The notes: generated from the sequence alone by a model not told the origin. A stretch of 64,000 nucleotides of DNA from CAZCGA01 sp964498075 (GCA_964498075.1 CAZCGA010000017.1:8899-72898), one strand, 5' to 3'; shown: positions 18,482 through 28,900, numbered from the stretch's first letter. Numbers and translations are program-made.

Positions 18482-19540
18482 TCAATTGGTCTCGTCGGGA
18501 AGGGCACCGCGCAGAATCCAGGCGCGGATCCGTTCGATCTGCTCGGCGCTCAACGGTGGTTGGCTGAGCGGCATCCGGCTCCCGAAGTCGACGTCGAACA
18601 CGCCGGGCAACGTCAGTTTGATGAGCAGGAAGCTGTTGTCGGGATTTCCCGGATCGACGCGCTGGAGACTCTGTGCGGCCTCCGTCGGGTAACTCGGCGT
18701 GACGCCGACGAGGTCGGCGTAGGCGCTGCCGGCCTCGAGCACCTGCAGGCCTGCCCGGTCCGTCGTGTTGTGACAGCCGAGGTCGAGGCAGCCGGTGTTG
18801 AAGATGGTCGCCTGAATCTGCGGGAACGTCGAGTCCAGGCTGAACGTCGGCGTCGGCACGCTCGTGGACGTTGCGGTCTGCGACGGGGTCGCCGTCGAGG
18901 GTGGTGTCTGCGTCAACGTCGGCGTCGCCGTCGGCGTGGGCGTCGCCGGACGCGTGCCGGTCGGCGTCACCGTCGGCGACGACGTCGGCGCTGGAGTGAG
19001 GGTGTGAGTGGGGGACGGCGTCGCCGTAGGGGTGTCGGTCGGTGTGGGCGTATCGGTGCCGGAGGGCGTTGCGGACGCGGTTGCCGTCGGGATGCTCGAG
19101 TCGAGCGCTCCGGCAGTGATCCATTCACGGATGCGTTCGATGTCGGCGGACGACAGCTGTCCCATCCCGAGCGGCATGGGCCCGCCGAATTGATTGGTCC
19201 CGGGTAGTATCAGCTTGATGACCAGAAAGCTCTGGTCCGGATCGCCGGGAACGACACGCCGCAGACCTTCCATCTTTGCAGCCAGGTTGTCGGAGATCAC
19301 ATCCACCAAGCTGGCGTGTGATTGTCCCGCCTCGAGAATGAGACCGCCCTGCTGGTCCGTGGCGTTGTGACAACCCGCGGAGAGGCAGTGCACGTTGAAG
19401 ATGCTCCGCTGAATGGAGTCCAGGCTGGTGCTGGCGGTACTCTCGGGCGGCGGCGGACCATCGCCCGCGCAGCCGGCCAAGGCGACGATTCCGACCAACG
19501 CGAGCGCGATGGCCGCGGTTCTTGAAGATGGTACGATCAC
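18482..19540 (-). CDS. Duplicated cytochrome c-like lipoprotein with TP linker
   Basis: A 352-residue lipoprotein: residues 1-24 are a type II signal peptide with lipobox LAGC. Two homologous halves (about residues 35-150 and 235-352) each have a heme-type motif with four spacers, CLSAGCH and CLDLGCH, a VxPGDPDQSFLxIKL stretch, a GGPMP or GSRMPL methionine that could be the distal ligand, and a closing helix IERIREWI or IERIRAWI. They are joined by about 80 residues of TPTPT repeats. CX4CH is a less common covalent heme site than CXXCH. A diheme extracytoplasmic electron carrier is likely, though heme binding is not proven. No oxidase or reductase gene is nearby. Confidence 0.72.
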   Translation of the reverse strand: MIVPSSRTAAIALALVGIVALAGCAGDGPPPPESTASTSLDSIQRSIFNVHCLSAGCHNATDQQGGLILEAGQSHASLVDVISDNLAAKMEGLRRVVPGDPDQSFLVIKLILPGTNQFGGPMPLGMGQLSSADIERIREWITAGALDSSIPTATASATPSGTDTPTPTDTPTATPSPTHTLTPAPTSSPTVTPTGTRPATPTPTATPTLTQTPPSTATPSQTATSTSVPTPTFSLDSTFPQIQATIFNTGCLDLGCHNTTDRAGLQVLEAGSAYADLVGVTPSYPTEAAQSLQRVDPGNPDNSFLLIKLTLPGVFDVDFGSRMPLSQPPLSAEQIERIRAWILRGALPDETN

Positions 19541-19602
19541 AATGGAAACGTTTGCGGTCGACGAGCCCGCGGCACACGGTCGCGAGCCCGGGCCACGTAC
19601 TA

Positions 19603-19974
19603 TCAGAGGCCCTTGACCGCCCCGACGACAATGCTGGCAACGCCCTGCTTGTTGAATTTCTTACCGCTCACTTCAACCCGTTGACCCGCCAGCTTCTTCG
19701 TCGCTTCGTAGGGGTCTGAGTTATTGTGATCGTCGAGCAACAGGTACACCTCGCCGGCGTCCGTCAAAACACCAATCGGTACACCTTTCTTGGCGCACAG
19801 TTGGGCGCAGGCCTTGTGCGCAGCACCACGGCTGCCCTTCGCCATGTAGCAGGCCATGTCGATGATCTCTCCCTGGACGGTCACGTCTTCCTGTGCAAGC
19901 GCGGCTCCCCCCCCACCGACTGCGAAGCCCCAAACCATCAGAACGAGTAGGGACGCTGCAACGCGCTGTATCAC
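19603..19974 (-). CDS. Small exported protein, conserved Cys/His, function unknown
   Basis: I choose GTG at 19974 because GAGGAGAA lies just upstream; this gives 123 residues, while the longer frame has no ribosome binding site. Residues 1-27 are a signal peptide ending at GGAALAQ. The mature protein starts QGEIIDMACYMAKG, has AAHKACAQLCAKKGVPIGVL and ends with a short beta-rich part (QRVEVSGKKFNKQGVASIVV) that looks like an OB-type barrel. The three cysteines and one histidine could bind a metal or form disulfides. I have seen this arrangement in exported proteins labelled hypothetical and do not know a function. It is transcribed toward the cytochrome-like lipoprotein gene, with a 62-bp gap. 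Confidence 0.7.
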   Translation of the reverse strand: MIQRVAASLLVLMVWGFAVGGGGAALAQEDVTVQGEIIDMACYMAKGSRGAAHKACAQLCAKKGVPIGVLTDAGEVYLLLDDHNNSDPYEATKKLAGQRVEVSGKKFNKQGVASIVVGAVKGL

Positions 19975-20156
19975 CGCTGTTCTCCTCTTCCAAAACGAAC
20001 ATCGGGACAGTACTATGCGCCCGGTCACCCTATGTCAATTTATGTTCCGCCTGAACGGCACGATTGCCGCCCCATCCGATCCGCCGCGCCCACTCGACGG
20101 TCCGCGAGGGGTCTCGTAGGGTGGAACGAATTGACGCCGCATCGAGGGCGTAAGCG

Positions 20157-21356
20157 ATGAAACGCACTGCAGGGAGTCGGGACGGACGCGGGGCACCGGC
20201 GGCCCGGTCGACGACCGCGCCTAACGATTGGGCGATAGAGGTCGACCGCGGCGAGCGCCGTCCGCTGCGACAGCAAGTGCTCTTCCTCTACGGGACCGGG
20301 ATGGCCATTGGGCTGCACCTCGCCCTGATCCACCTGTACCTCTTCCGCTCGATCGGCGTGTTCTTCTTCTTTCTGGTGGCCACCCTGGCCTTCTCGACCG
20401 CCACGTTGCTGCTGTGGCGCTTCGTGCTGCCGCACTTCTCCCGCCAGCGTCATTTCGCACGCTTGACCTGGCAGCTCATCGTGTCGCTGGTCACCTTCTC
20501 TGCCCTGTCGTTCCTGGTCACCGAGCTCAACGCCCTGCTGTTCGGCGGGCACTCCTTCTTCCACCCGTATACCGGTGCCGATGTGAGCTTCACGATTTCC
20601 GCGGCGACGTTGCGGCGCGCACCGGTGGTCTACTCATTGATTCCGATCATCCCGACCACGGTGCTGTGCCTCATCAGCTTCAACCTGCACTGGTGGCGCA
20701 TCTTCGTCATGCAAGGGCGAGAGCGCGAGCTGCGCGAGCTAGCCGTGTCCGCACAGCTGGCAGCGTTGCGTGCCCAGGTGAACCCGCACTTCCTCTTCAA
20801 CAGCCTGAACTCCATCGCGCAGCTCATCTCGACGGACCCGGTCAAGGCAGAGGCCTGCGTCGAGCGCCTGGCCGACATTTTCCGCTACATGCTCACCCGC
20901 ACCCAGGCCGAGTTCGTCCCCTTGGCCGAGGAGCTCGAGTTCGCCGAAGCCTATCTGGACATCGAGCGCGCCCGCTTCGGCGAGGACCTGGTGGTGACGG
21001 AGGAGATCGACGAGCAGGCGCGTTCGCTGCTCTTGCCGGGCCTGATCCTGCAGCCGCTGGTGGAGAACGCGGTGAAACACGGCATCTCGCAGAAGATCGG
21101 TGGCGGCTCAGTGCTGATTCGCGCTGCCCTCGAGGAGGACACGCTGCGGTTGACCGTCCACGACACTGGCGTCGGTATCCGCAGCCGCGGCTCGGTCTTC
21201 GATCGCGGCGTGGGTCTCCGCAACGTCCGCGACCGCCTCGTGAAGCTCTATGGGCCGGAATATGCGCCGGCGATCCAGACTGGTGACGGCGAAGGGACGA
21301 CCGTAACCCTCCGCATTCCGGTCGCGCTCGCGCCGGCAGCCGCACGCGCCACATGA
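20157..21356 (+). CDS. LytS/AlgZ-family sensor histidine kinase
   Basis: A membrane-bound kinase of the His_kinase (PF06580) group. Residues about 38-185 contain four or five hydrophobic segments (for example GTGMAIGLHLALIHLYLF and VVYSLIPIIPTTVLCLISF). The phospho-acceptor box is LRAQVNPHFLFNSLNSIAQL near residue 205-225. The ATPase domain has LILQPLVENAVKHG (N box) and HDTGVGI (G1), then GVGLRNVRDRL. There is no separate periplasmic sensor domain, so the membrane part probably senses. The last codons overlap the response regulator gene by ATGA, which indicates a translationally coupled pair. The signal is unknown. Confidence 0.93.
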   Translation: MKRTAGSRDGRGAPAARSTTAPNDWAIEVDRGERRPLRQQVLFLYGTGMAIGLHLALIHLYLFRSIGVFFFFLVATLAFSTATLLLWRFVLPHFSRQRHFARLTWQLIVSLVTFSALSFLVTELNALLFGGHSFFHPYTGADVSFTISAATLRRAPVVYSLIPIIPTTVLCLISFNLHWWRIFVMQGRERELRELAVSAQLAALRAQVNPHFLFNSLNSIAQLISTDPVKAEACVERLADIFRYMLTRTQAEFVPLAEELEFAEAYLDIERARFGEDLVVTEEIDEQARSLLLPGLILQPLVENAVKHGISQKIGGGSVLIRAALEEDTLRLTVHDTGVGIRSRGSVFDRGVGLRNVRDRLVKLYGPEYAPAIQTGDGEGTTVTLRIPVALAPAAARAT

Positions 21357-22105
21357 TCCGCACGATTGTTGTCGATGATGAAAAGCTGGCGCGCGAACGA
21401 TTGCTGTCGTTCCTGCGTGGCGTCAGTGACGTCGATGTCGTTGGGCAGGCGAAAAACGGCGTTGACGCCGTGCGCCTGATCGACGAGGTCTCTCCCGATT
21501 TGGTGTTCCTCGACGTCCAGATGCCCGGTATGGACGGTTTCAGGGTCCTCAAGGCGGTGAGCAAACCCCCGCAGATCGTTTTCGCCACCGCCTTCGATGA
21601 GTACGCAATCCAAGCGTTCGAGGTGCACGCCGCCGACTACCTGTTGAAGCCGATCTCGCGTCCACGGCTGGAAGAATCCGTGCGACGGGTGCGCCTGCGC
21701 TTGGCCGGTCAGGTCCCGTCACCGCAGCTGCACGAGTTGCTGCAGATGCTGGAGTCCCGCGAGCGCCGCTACCTCGGCCAGGTGCCGGTACACCGCGGGC
21801 GCCAGATTCTCGTGCTTCCCAGCGACCAGATCCTCTGGTTCGAAGTGGAGTACCGCCTGGTCTACGCGCACGTCGACGGCGACCGCTACATGACCAACTT
21901 CACCCTCAAGGAGCTCGAGGACCGTCTGGATCCGGAGATGTTCTTCCGCGCCCACAAGTCACGCCTGGTCAACCTCAAGCACGTCCGGGCGATCGTGCCG
22001 TGGTTCGGCGGCCGGTTCAAGTTGGTCATGCGCGATCAGAAGGGATCGGAAGTCGAGTTGAGCCGGGCACAGGCGCGGGAGCTCCGCGGGCGGATGCACT
22101 GGTGA
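21353..22105 (+). CDS. LytTR-type response regulator
   Basis: Cognate regulator of the upstream kinase by overlap and family. The receiver domain (residues 1-120) has the acidic pair in VVDDEKLARE, the phospho-acceptor Asp in LVFLDVQMPGMDGF and the conserved Lys in YLLKPISRPRL. The C-terminal LytTR DNA-binding domain runs from about residue 145 (ILWFEVEYRLVYAHVDG ... FFRAHKSRLVNLKHV). At 250 residues it is of standard length. LytTR proteins bind direct-repeat sites upstream of envelope or surface-protein genes. The three stalk-bearing surface proteins that follow are possible targets, but I found no site that proves it. Confidence 0.93.
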   Translation: MIRTIVVDDEKLARERLLSFLRGVSDVDVVGQAKNGVDAVRLIDEVSPDLVFLDVQMPGMDGFRVLKAVSKPPQIVFATAFDEYAIQAFEVHAADYLLKPISRPRLEESVRRVRLRLAGQVPSPQLHELLQMLESRERRYLGQVPVHRGRQILVLPSDQILWFEVEYRLVYAHVDGDRYMTNFTLKELEDRLDPEMFFRAHKSRLVNLKHVRAIVPWFGGRFKLVMRDQKGSEVELSRAQARELRGRMHW

Positions 22106-22179
22106 CCGGCCGGTTACAGTGGCCGCTGGTTTTTTCCGGTACTAGCACCCGGCAGCTCGAGCTGGTGAGGTCAAGCATA

Positions 22180-23592
22180 ATGGGTGTCAGGCGCGGCGTG
22201 GGAACGACAGCGATCGTGCTCGGTCTCGAGCTGTACGGGTGTGGAGGTGATAGCACTCGCGCAGCGGTTCCCACCGCCACGGCGACATCCACCGCCACCA
22301 CAACACCCACGACCACACCCACTGCAACGTCGACCTCGACAGCGACCCAGACACAGACACCGACCCAAACGCCTACGGCCACCACGACACCGTCGCCGAC
22401 CGCGACTTTGACCAACACCGCAACGCCGTCCGCCACCGTCACCGACACCCCGACGGTGACCCCGACCCCGACGTTGGGACGCCTCGGACGGCGCCATTTC
22501 GTCATGGACAGCTCGATCAACGGCTTGAGCCAGTTCCAAGTCGTGCTCGCCCCCGCCGAGACGCCCGGGGAAGAGCCGTTCCTCCTGTCACTCGGGCGAT
22601 TTCAGGGGCAAACGAACGCTCTGAAGGAGAAGGCGTTCTTAGATTTGGAAGCGGGTGAACCGAACGTTGCCGGGTTTGCATTGGTCGATCTCGTGGGCTC
22701 CTCCGATTACATCTTCCTCGACGCCAGCCGGGTCGCCAACATCGTGCTCTGCATCAAACCCGAGGTGCCCGTGCACGCCGCCGGAGTGTTGGGCTGCAAG
22801 GGGGGCGCGGACTTCAGCACGAACCTGACGCAAAACCACAATATCGGCATCGTCGGTCAGGATTTGACGGGCGAGCAGTGCGAGTCAACCTGCAGCGACG
22901 TCGGGGGGTGCGGGCGCATCGAGAGCCCGAACCAGACCTGCAAGGAGGGCACCCCGGGAGAGCCGTGTCGCGCCAACGCGGAGTGCGACAGCCCGGCGAA
23001 AGCCGGCAACGGCGTCTGCGGACTCGGCCCATCGACGTGCACGGAGGGCAAAATGGACGCACCGTGCCAGGCCGACGCCGACTGCGACACCGATCCGGAA
23101 GCCGCCGACGGCGTGTGCAACCAAACCGACCCGCACCCGGGCGTGTGCAACGGTCCACTTACCGCCAACCAACTGGGCGGCGATACGGGACCGGGCGAGC
23201 TGATCTTCGCACCCGTCTCGGACTCCCGATTCCCTGAGCTCGCGGGCTTCCCAGCGGAGCTGACAGTCGAGCGTGCCTTCCCGTGTGGAAATGAGGGACC
23301 CGGCGATCGTATCACCTTCGCTTTCACCAGCGGCCGCTCACGCTGCACCATCGAGAACTTCAGTAACATGTCCGGGGTGGCACTGAGCCTCGACTCGCAA
23401 GGCGAGAACTTCTCGTGTGCGGACTGGACAAACGAGAAGGGTCCCGGGCGCGTGGTCCTGAGCGCCCCGGCGTTGCACCAGAACAGCGGCTCCGACGTGA
23501 TCACCTCCTTCGCCTTCGACGGGAATCCGGCGCCCACGCCGCGGCCCACGCGTACCCGGACTCCGACACGCACGCCGACGGTTCGTCGGTAG
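22180..23592 (+). CDS. Stalk-bearing lipoprotein with Cys-rich middle
   Basis: The ATG at 22180 gives 470 residues with a lipoprotein signal (GVGTTAIVLGLELYGC). About 65 residues of TATPT repeats follow, then a beta-rich part starting RRHFVMDSSINGLSQFQVVL. Its middle holds a cysteine cluster (EQCESTCSDVGGCGRI, GEPCRANAECDSPAKAGNGV, DAPCQADADCDTDPEAADGV), and a second short PTRTRTPTRTPT tail closes the protein. The paired GEPCRANAECD / DAPCQADADCD units resemble the Cys repeats of the protein at 3699-7091. Surface location is likely; function unknown. A long antisense frame over the stalk region is an artefact of the repeats. The gene begins 74 bases after the LytTR regulator. Confidence 0.7.
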   Translation: MGVRRGVGTTAIVLGLELYGCGGDSTRAAVPTATATSTATTTPTTTPTATSTSTATQTQTPTQTPTATTTPSPTATLTNTATPSATVTDTPTVTPTPTLGRLGRRHFVMDSSINGLSQFQVVLAPAETPGEEPFLLSLGRFQGQTNALKEKAFLDLEAGEPNVAGFALVDLVGSSDYIFLDASRVANIVLCIKPEVPVHAAGVLGCKGGADFSTNLTQNHNIGIVGQDLTGEQCESTCSDVGGCGRIESPNQTCKEGTPGEPCRANAECDSPAKAGNGVCGLGPSTCTEGKMDAPCQADADCDTDPEAADGVCNQTDPHPGVCNGPLTANQLGGDTGPGELIFAPVSDSRFPELAGFPAELTVERAFPCGNEGPGDRITFAFTSGRSRCTIENFSNMSGVALSLDSQGENFSCADWTNEKGPGRVVLSAPALHQNSGSDVITSFAFDGNPAPTPRPTRTRTPTRTPTVRR

Positions 23593-23647
23593 AAGGGTAG
23601 CGCCCCGGCGCGAATCAGTGTAGGACATTCGCCGCTGAGGTGCAGCC

Positions 23648-25438
23648 ATGCCGCGGGGTCAAGATTTCAAATGCGTCTTCGCGGTTGCCCTCATCCTGTG
23701 CTTCGCGTGCGGAGCCAGCCTGGCGCAAGGGCCACCGGGCGATACCAGCTGTGATCTGCCCGCCGACCCCATCAACATCGAGACGGTGACCGCCGTCCTC
23801 TTCGGCGAGTCGAACCAATGCCCGGCCGCCGACGTCAACCGCGACGGCACCGTGAGCAGCGCCGACATTACGGCGCTGGAGATCGGGGCCACGCCGACGC
23901 CGACTGCAAGCGAGCCCCCATCGGTGACCCCGACGCCAGACACGTCTGCCTCGACGACCCCGACGCGGACCGGGACGCGCACGCCGACGGCACCGACGCC
24001 GTCACCGACGCGGACTCCGTCGCCGACGCTCACCAGTCCGCCAAGCCACACACCGTCGATCACCCCGACGGTGACCGAGACTTTGCCGCCGTCGTTGACA
24101 CCAACCGTGACACTCACCCCGACGATTACCCTGACGCCGACGATCACCTTGACTCCTTCGATCACTCTCACGCCGAGCGACACCCCCACCCCGTCCATCA
24201 CGCCAACGCCGACGAACACCGGCACCGCGACGCGCACCGGAACCGCGACGCCAACACCCAGCCAGACGCGGACAGCGACCACGACTCCCACACCGCTCCC
24301 CACCGGCACGGCGACACCGACGGGGACAGTCACACGCACGCCGACTGCAACGCGCACGCCGAGCAACACGCAGACGCCGACTGCGAGCCGCACGTCCACT
24401 CGCACCGGTACACCGACCCGCACGCCGACCGAGACGGCGACCGCAACCTCCAGCCGGACACCGACCAACACGAAGACGCCGACCACCACGCGTACGCCGA
24501 CCAACACCGGCACGCCGCGGCCCACGCCGACTTCAAGCCGCACCCCCACCGTGACGGCGACCCCGACCGTGACCCGCACGCCGTCGAACACTGCAACCCC
24601 GACCCGGACGCCGACCGAATCGCCGACGCCAACTCCAACATCGTCGCGTACACCGTCCCGCACTCCCACCAGCACCAGGACGCCGACCCCTTCGCCCACG
24701 CCGACGCTCACCCGCACGCCGACCTCGACCCGCACCGCGTCGTCGACGCCGACGATCACGCTGACGCCGAGCTTGACCCGCACGCCCACGGTGACCCGCA
24801 CGCCGACGCCGACACTACCCCTCTCAAAGGGCCCGCAGATCACCTTCTTTGGACTGACAACGGCCGACAACCACCTGGTGTCGCCAGACCCCATGCCCGA
24901 TGATCAGGGACACACGGTGTTCCTCCGTCCCTTCGGCGCGGGGTTCTTCATCGTAGTCGAGTCCAAGGGCGGCACCGGTGGCCAACCCGGTACGACCTTC
25001 TTCAACAGCGATCCCGGCAATCCCTCGGTGCGCCCTGACCTGCAGATGGAGGCCACAAGAAACCTGGGAAACGGCAGCGCCGGCGTCTGCGACTCGGGTG
25101 GGCTGCCGCCGGGCCCGGGCACACCGACACCCGCGCGCGGTGGCGTGCCGGGCATCAATCCCCCGAGCTATGATCCCGCCTCGCAGCACGTCGCCGATGC
25201 GCTCAACGACCTTGGCTGCCGCTTCATTGACACCTCAAGCGCGCCCTGTACCAAGAACCCCGACACGGACGTGGAGGACTTCGTGAAGAAGGGTGAATCC
25301 ACCAAGCAGGCATGCACCGCCACGTTCGTCAGCACGTTGCTGCTGTTCCCGAAAGGGGACACGCTGCTCACGGTGCGCTGGCGCGACGTCAGCAGCAACC
25401 TAGGTAACCCCGCGAGCATCGTCGTGCGCGTCCCGTAA
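23648..25438 (+). CDS. Dockerin-like surface protein with long TP stalk
   Basis: A 596-residue exported protein. Residues 1-27 are a signal peptide (FAVALILCFACGASLAQ). Residues about 30-80 carry a single dockerin-like calcium motif, ADVNRDGTVSSADITALEIG, preceded by INIETVTAVLFGES. Residues about 85-390 are a Thr/Pro/Arg stalk of TPTxTRTP units. The C-terminal ~200 residues form a globular beta-rich domain (ITFFGLTTADNHLV, GAGFFIVVESKGG, CRFIDTSSAPC, LLTVRWRDVSSNLG). The stalk probably holds the C-terminal domain away from the surface, and the dockerin-like part could anchor it to a cohesin-type partner; both are inference. It follows the lipoprotein gene by 55 bp, on the same strand. Confidence 0.75.
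   Translation: MPRGQDFKCVFAVALILCFACGASLAQGPPGDTSCDLPADPINIETVTAVLFGESNQCPAADVNRDGTVSSADITALEIGATPTPTASEPPSVTPTPDTSASTTPTRTGTRTPTAPTPSPTRTPSPTLTSPPSHTPSITPTVTETLPPSLTPTVTLTPTITLTPTITLTPSITLTPSDTPTPSITPTPTNTGTATRTGTATPTPSQTRTATTTPTPLPTGTATPTGTVTRTPTATRTPSNTQTPTASRTSTRTGTPTRTPTETATATSSRTPTNTKTPTTTRTPTNTGTPRPTPTSSRTPTVTATPTVTRTPSNTATPTRTPTESPTPTPTSSRTPSRTPTSTRTPTPSPTPTLTRTPTSTRTASSTPTITLTPSLTRTPTVTRTPTPTLPLSKGPQITFFGLTTADNHLVSPDPMPDDQGHTVFLRPFGAGFFIVVESKGGTGGQPGTTFFNSDPGNPSVRPDLQMEATRNLGNGSAGVCDSGGLPPGPGTPTPARGGVPGINPPSYDPASQHVADALNDLGCRFIDTSSAPCTKNPDTDVEDFVKKGESTKQACTATFVSTLLLFPKGDTLLTVRWRDVSSNLGNPASIVVRVP
23890..24825 (+). repeat. Low-complexity TP-stalk coding repeat
   Basis: About 930 bp of imperfect CCGACGCCGAC-like units that encode TPTxT/TRTP repeats within the dockerin-like surface protein. 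Period is mostly 6 or 12 bp with many substitutions. The reverse strand reads as an equally long open frame of VGVGV type, which is a shadow of the repeat. Confidence 0.8.
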
Positions 25439-25511
25439 CGCGCGGCGCTTTTTTGCATTGCATCCGGCCGACGGCTATGGTGCGCCGCATCGATACCGCC
25501 GGAGGAGATCC

Positions 25512-25949
25512 ATGATGCAGTGGACAGGCTGGATAGGCCCCGCGCTAGGAATAGTTCTCGTCACCGCCACGAAGGTGGGGCCACCACCGGTGATCCTCGA
25601 CCTCGGTCCGATGCAGCCGACGCCGGCACCAACACCGAAGGAAGCGCAACGGAAGCGCCTGATCACCGTCATCACCGTGCAGAACACCGCCGCGGGCGAT
25701 TCCGTCATGTCGTTCGAAGCGACGGAGGTCGCAGACGAGGGCCAGGGAAAGTCCCACACCCTGGCCGCGAAGACGTACCAGCTTGCCGACGACAAGCCGG
25801 AGCTGCAGGAGTTGCGCACGCGCATCACGGAACAGGTGCGCGTCTTGGAGCGCGAGATGCTCAAGTACGTCGAGAAGGCCGGCCCGCCCAAGGAACACGT
25901 GCCGCTCAGTCCATCACAACAGCAGCCGGGGGCGGCCCAACATCGCTGA
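25512..25949 (+). CDS. Small protein with N-terminal hydrophobic segment, unknown function
   Basis: A 145-residue protein starting at ATG 25512 with GGAGGAG about 5 bases upstream. Residues 1-23 are a possible signal peptide or anchor (GWIGPALGIVLVTATKVG). A short PTPAPTP linker follows, then a charged part: KRLITVITVQNTAAGDSVMSF, KTYQLADDKPELQELRTR and a helix VLEREMLKYVEKAG. I do not recognise a domain. The helix may form a coiled coil. The gene is flanked by stalk-protein genes and ends 17 bases from the convergent gene at 25966. Envelope location is inference from the N-terminus. Confidence 0.6.
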   Translation: MMQWTGWIGPALGIVLVTATKVGPPPVILDLGPMQPTPAPTPKEAQRKRLITVITVQNTAAGDSVMSFEATEVADEGQGKSHTLAAKTYQLADDKPELQELRTRITEQVRVLEREMLKYVEKAGPPKEHVPLSPSQQQPGAAQHR

Positions 25950-25965
25950 GCCGCAGCGGCCGGCG

Positions 25966-28900
25966 TCAGTGCAATCGCGGCAGCAGGGCCGGCAGGTCCG
26001 CCGCGGTGACCGTCCCATCGTTGTTCACGTCGGTCTCGGGCAGGCTCGGTTCGCCGAAGATCGCCTCGATCACCGCTGCGAGGTCGTCGCCGGGTGACGG
26101 TTCGGGCGTTGGCGAGGGCGTGGCCGCGCGCACCGGTGTGAGTGACGGCGTCGGCGTGCGCGTGTTGATCGGGGTCGCGGTCCGGCTCGGCGTGCGCGTC
26201 GGCGTGCGCGTCAGGGTGAAGGTCGGCGGCGACGTCTGGGTGACCGTTGGTCCTGGCGTCAGTGCGCTGCCCGTATAGAAGCGGCTGTAGCGCAACAGAT
26301 TGCGGGCCCCGGCGGTGTCGGAGTGGGGCTTACCGATCCAGCAGAAGGTCAAGGTCGTGACGATCACTCGCCCGGCGCCGTGCTGATACTCCACCCAACT
26401 CGGGCCGTCGCCATTGTCCAGTACTACCGTGCGGGCAGGAGGCAGGTTATCCAGTGTCCCGAAATCCGTCGGCTGCCAGCCTGCGAAGTCATCCGCAGTG
26501 AGCGCTTCGCCACCGAATCCCAACCCGGTGATGTACGGATGGTTGGACGCGAGGATGTCCTCGCTGTTGTGCTGCGTCTGGTTGCTGAAGCCGACGCCGT
26601 CGGGAGCCACCGCGGTTTGATCCCCCTGCGTACCGGCCAGGTTGATGACGGCGACACCACCAAGGGCGACGAACTGTGCGATGGCACCCTGCGGAGCGAC
26701 GAGCTGTCGCAACAAGCCATAGTCAGCCACGCCCATGTCTGGGGCCACGTAGATGACCTGGAACTGGCGACGCAGCTGCTGCGGATCCGCTGTGGTGAGC
26801 GTTTGGAACGAGCGGGTGGCGGCCGAGAAGCGCAGATTGGCCGACAGGTCGAAGATACAATCGACCTGATTGTCGCCCTGCGCGAACAAGAATGCGATGC
26901 CGGGCGGTGGAATCGTCGCGGTCGCCGTGGGACGCGTCCCCGTGATGGTCGGAGACGCCGTGGCGCTTGCCGAGGGCGTCGAGGACGCACTCGAGGTCAC
27001 CGTTGCCGTGGGAATCGGCTCGGCCGGGGTCATCGTTTCCGACGCGGTCGGCGCCACGCTGGCCAGCGGCGACGGCGAGAGCGTGGGTGAGACGGTCGCA
27101 GTCGGCGATGCCGCGCCGGGTACTGTCGGCAACGGTGTGACAGTCACCGGTGCAGTCGGCGAAGAACTCGCTGAGAACGTCCGGCTCGCCGTCGGCAGCG
27201 GCGTCGCCGTCGGCGTAAGCGTGGCCAACAGCGTTGGTGACGCGGTCGGCGTCGGCAGCCCGGTCGGCGTTGGGCTGGGCGTGCGCGTCGGCGTTGGTGA
27301 GGGCGACGGCGTAACCGTCGGCGTCGGAGACGCCGTCGCCGTAGCCGTCGGGGTCACCGTCGGCGTATCGGTCCTCGTCGCGGTCGGGCTGGCGCTCGGC
27401 GTAGACGTCGGCGTTCCCGTCGCCGTCGGCGTGGCGGTTGCGGTCGCCGTAGGGGTCGCGGTGAGCGTCGCCGTCGGCGTGAGCGTCGGCGTCGGCGTGA
27501 GCGTCGGGGTCGGCAGCATCCAACACACGTCGATGAAGACCGCCGTGGTCCGTGCCTCGTTGTTACCCGACACCTCCTGACGCACGCCAGCCTGCAACAC
27601 GTTGATCTGGTCCCAGGTCCAAGGGACGCCAATCGGGTTGATCGGATACGACGTGAAGGAGTCGGTATACGTCGTCGTCAGCGGCGACGCAGATCCGGTG
27701 GAGGTGGGCAAACCCGGTGCCGGCTTGATCTGCGTGCGGATCAGCGTGCCGGCGGTTCCGAACTTGGACCGGCTCACGGCGTGCACGGAGACCGACACGA
27801 TAGGCTCCGCGCGCGGCGTCACCTGTTCGAGCGCGTAGATGTCGATGCGCGCGCCGGTCGTGGTGTCACCGCTGAAGACGTACGACGCGTCGCCATCGTT
27901 CGTCTGCGCGCATTGCCAATTCTGATCCTGCGGACACCCGGCGGTCTGGTTCTGCGGCTGCGAGTCGCCCGGTCCGCTCGGGGCAATGCGCAGGCAGTTG
28001 GGCGGTGTGGTCGGCGTTGGAGGCGGCGTATCCGTCATGGTGGCGGTGGCGGTGACCGTCGGCGTATTGGATGGCGTGGGCGTCGAGGTCGGTGTCTTGG
28101 TGAGCGTAAACGTGGGTGACGAGGTCGGAGACGGCGTGCTCGACGGTGTGACCGTCGCCGTCGCGGTTGGCGTCTGGGTGGCCGTCGCAGTCGGCGTCGA
28201 CGTCGGTGTGAGTGTGGAAGTTGGTGTCGCCGTCACCGTCGGGGTCGGCGTGAAGGTGACGCAGCGGCCGGGAACGCACGCGGCGTTGTATACGGCCACA
28301 CATCCCTGCCCGCAGACGCCGCCGTTCGGCGGACCACACGCGGGCAGCGGGCACTGACAGCAGTCGTTCGGGCCCGGCGTTTGCGTCGGCGTCGGCGTGC
28401 GGGTCGGTGTCGGCGTCAACGTCGGCGTCGACGTCACGGTGCTCGTCGGCGTGTTGGTCGGGGTAAGGGTCGGCGTCGCTGTCGGCGTGCTCGTCGGGGT
28501 CGGCGTCGGGGTGAGCGTCGGGGTATTCGTGGACGTGTTCGTCGGGGTGGCAGTCAAGGTCGGGGTCGAGGTCGGCGTCAACGTCGGCGTGTTCGTAGGC
28601 GTGAACGTCGGTGTGGTCGTCGGCGTGGTCGTCGGCGTGTTCGTCGGCGTCGGCGTCGGCGTCTCCGTCGGCGTGGCGGTGGGAGTCTGCGTCAGCGTCG
28701 GCGTCTGGGTCGGCGTCTGCGTCGGCGTGAGCGTTGGCGTCGGTGTAATTGTTGGCGTCGGAGTGAACGTAACGCAGTCCGTGGCTGCTTCACATGCGGC
28801 GTTGAACACCGCGCCGCACCCCGGGTTGCAGAAGCCGCTGACCGGTGCGTGGCAGAACAGAAAAACCGGTCCGCACTGACAGCAGTCGTTTGGACCCGGC

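Noticed and set aside
23659..24894. 411-codon minus-strand frame of VGVGVxVGV type
   Set aside because: It is the antisense shadow of the TP-stalk DNA repeat in the dockerin-like surface gene. It has no signal peptide, no ribosome binding site and a composition set by the opposite strand.
26870..27580. Plus-strand VGVGV frames at 26870-27580 and 28397-28879
   Set aside because: Same cause: antisense of stalk repeats in the gene at 25966-29274.
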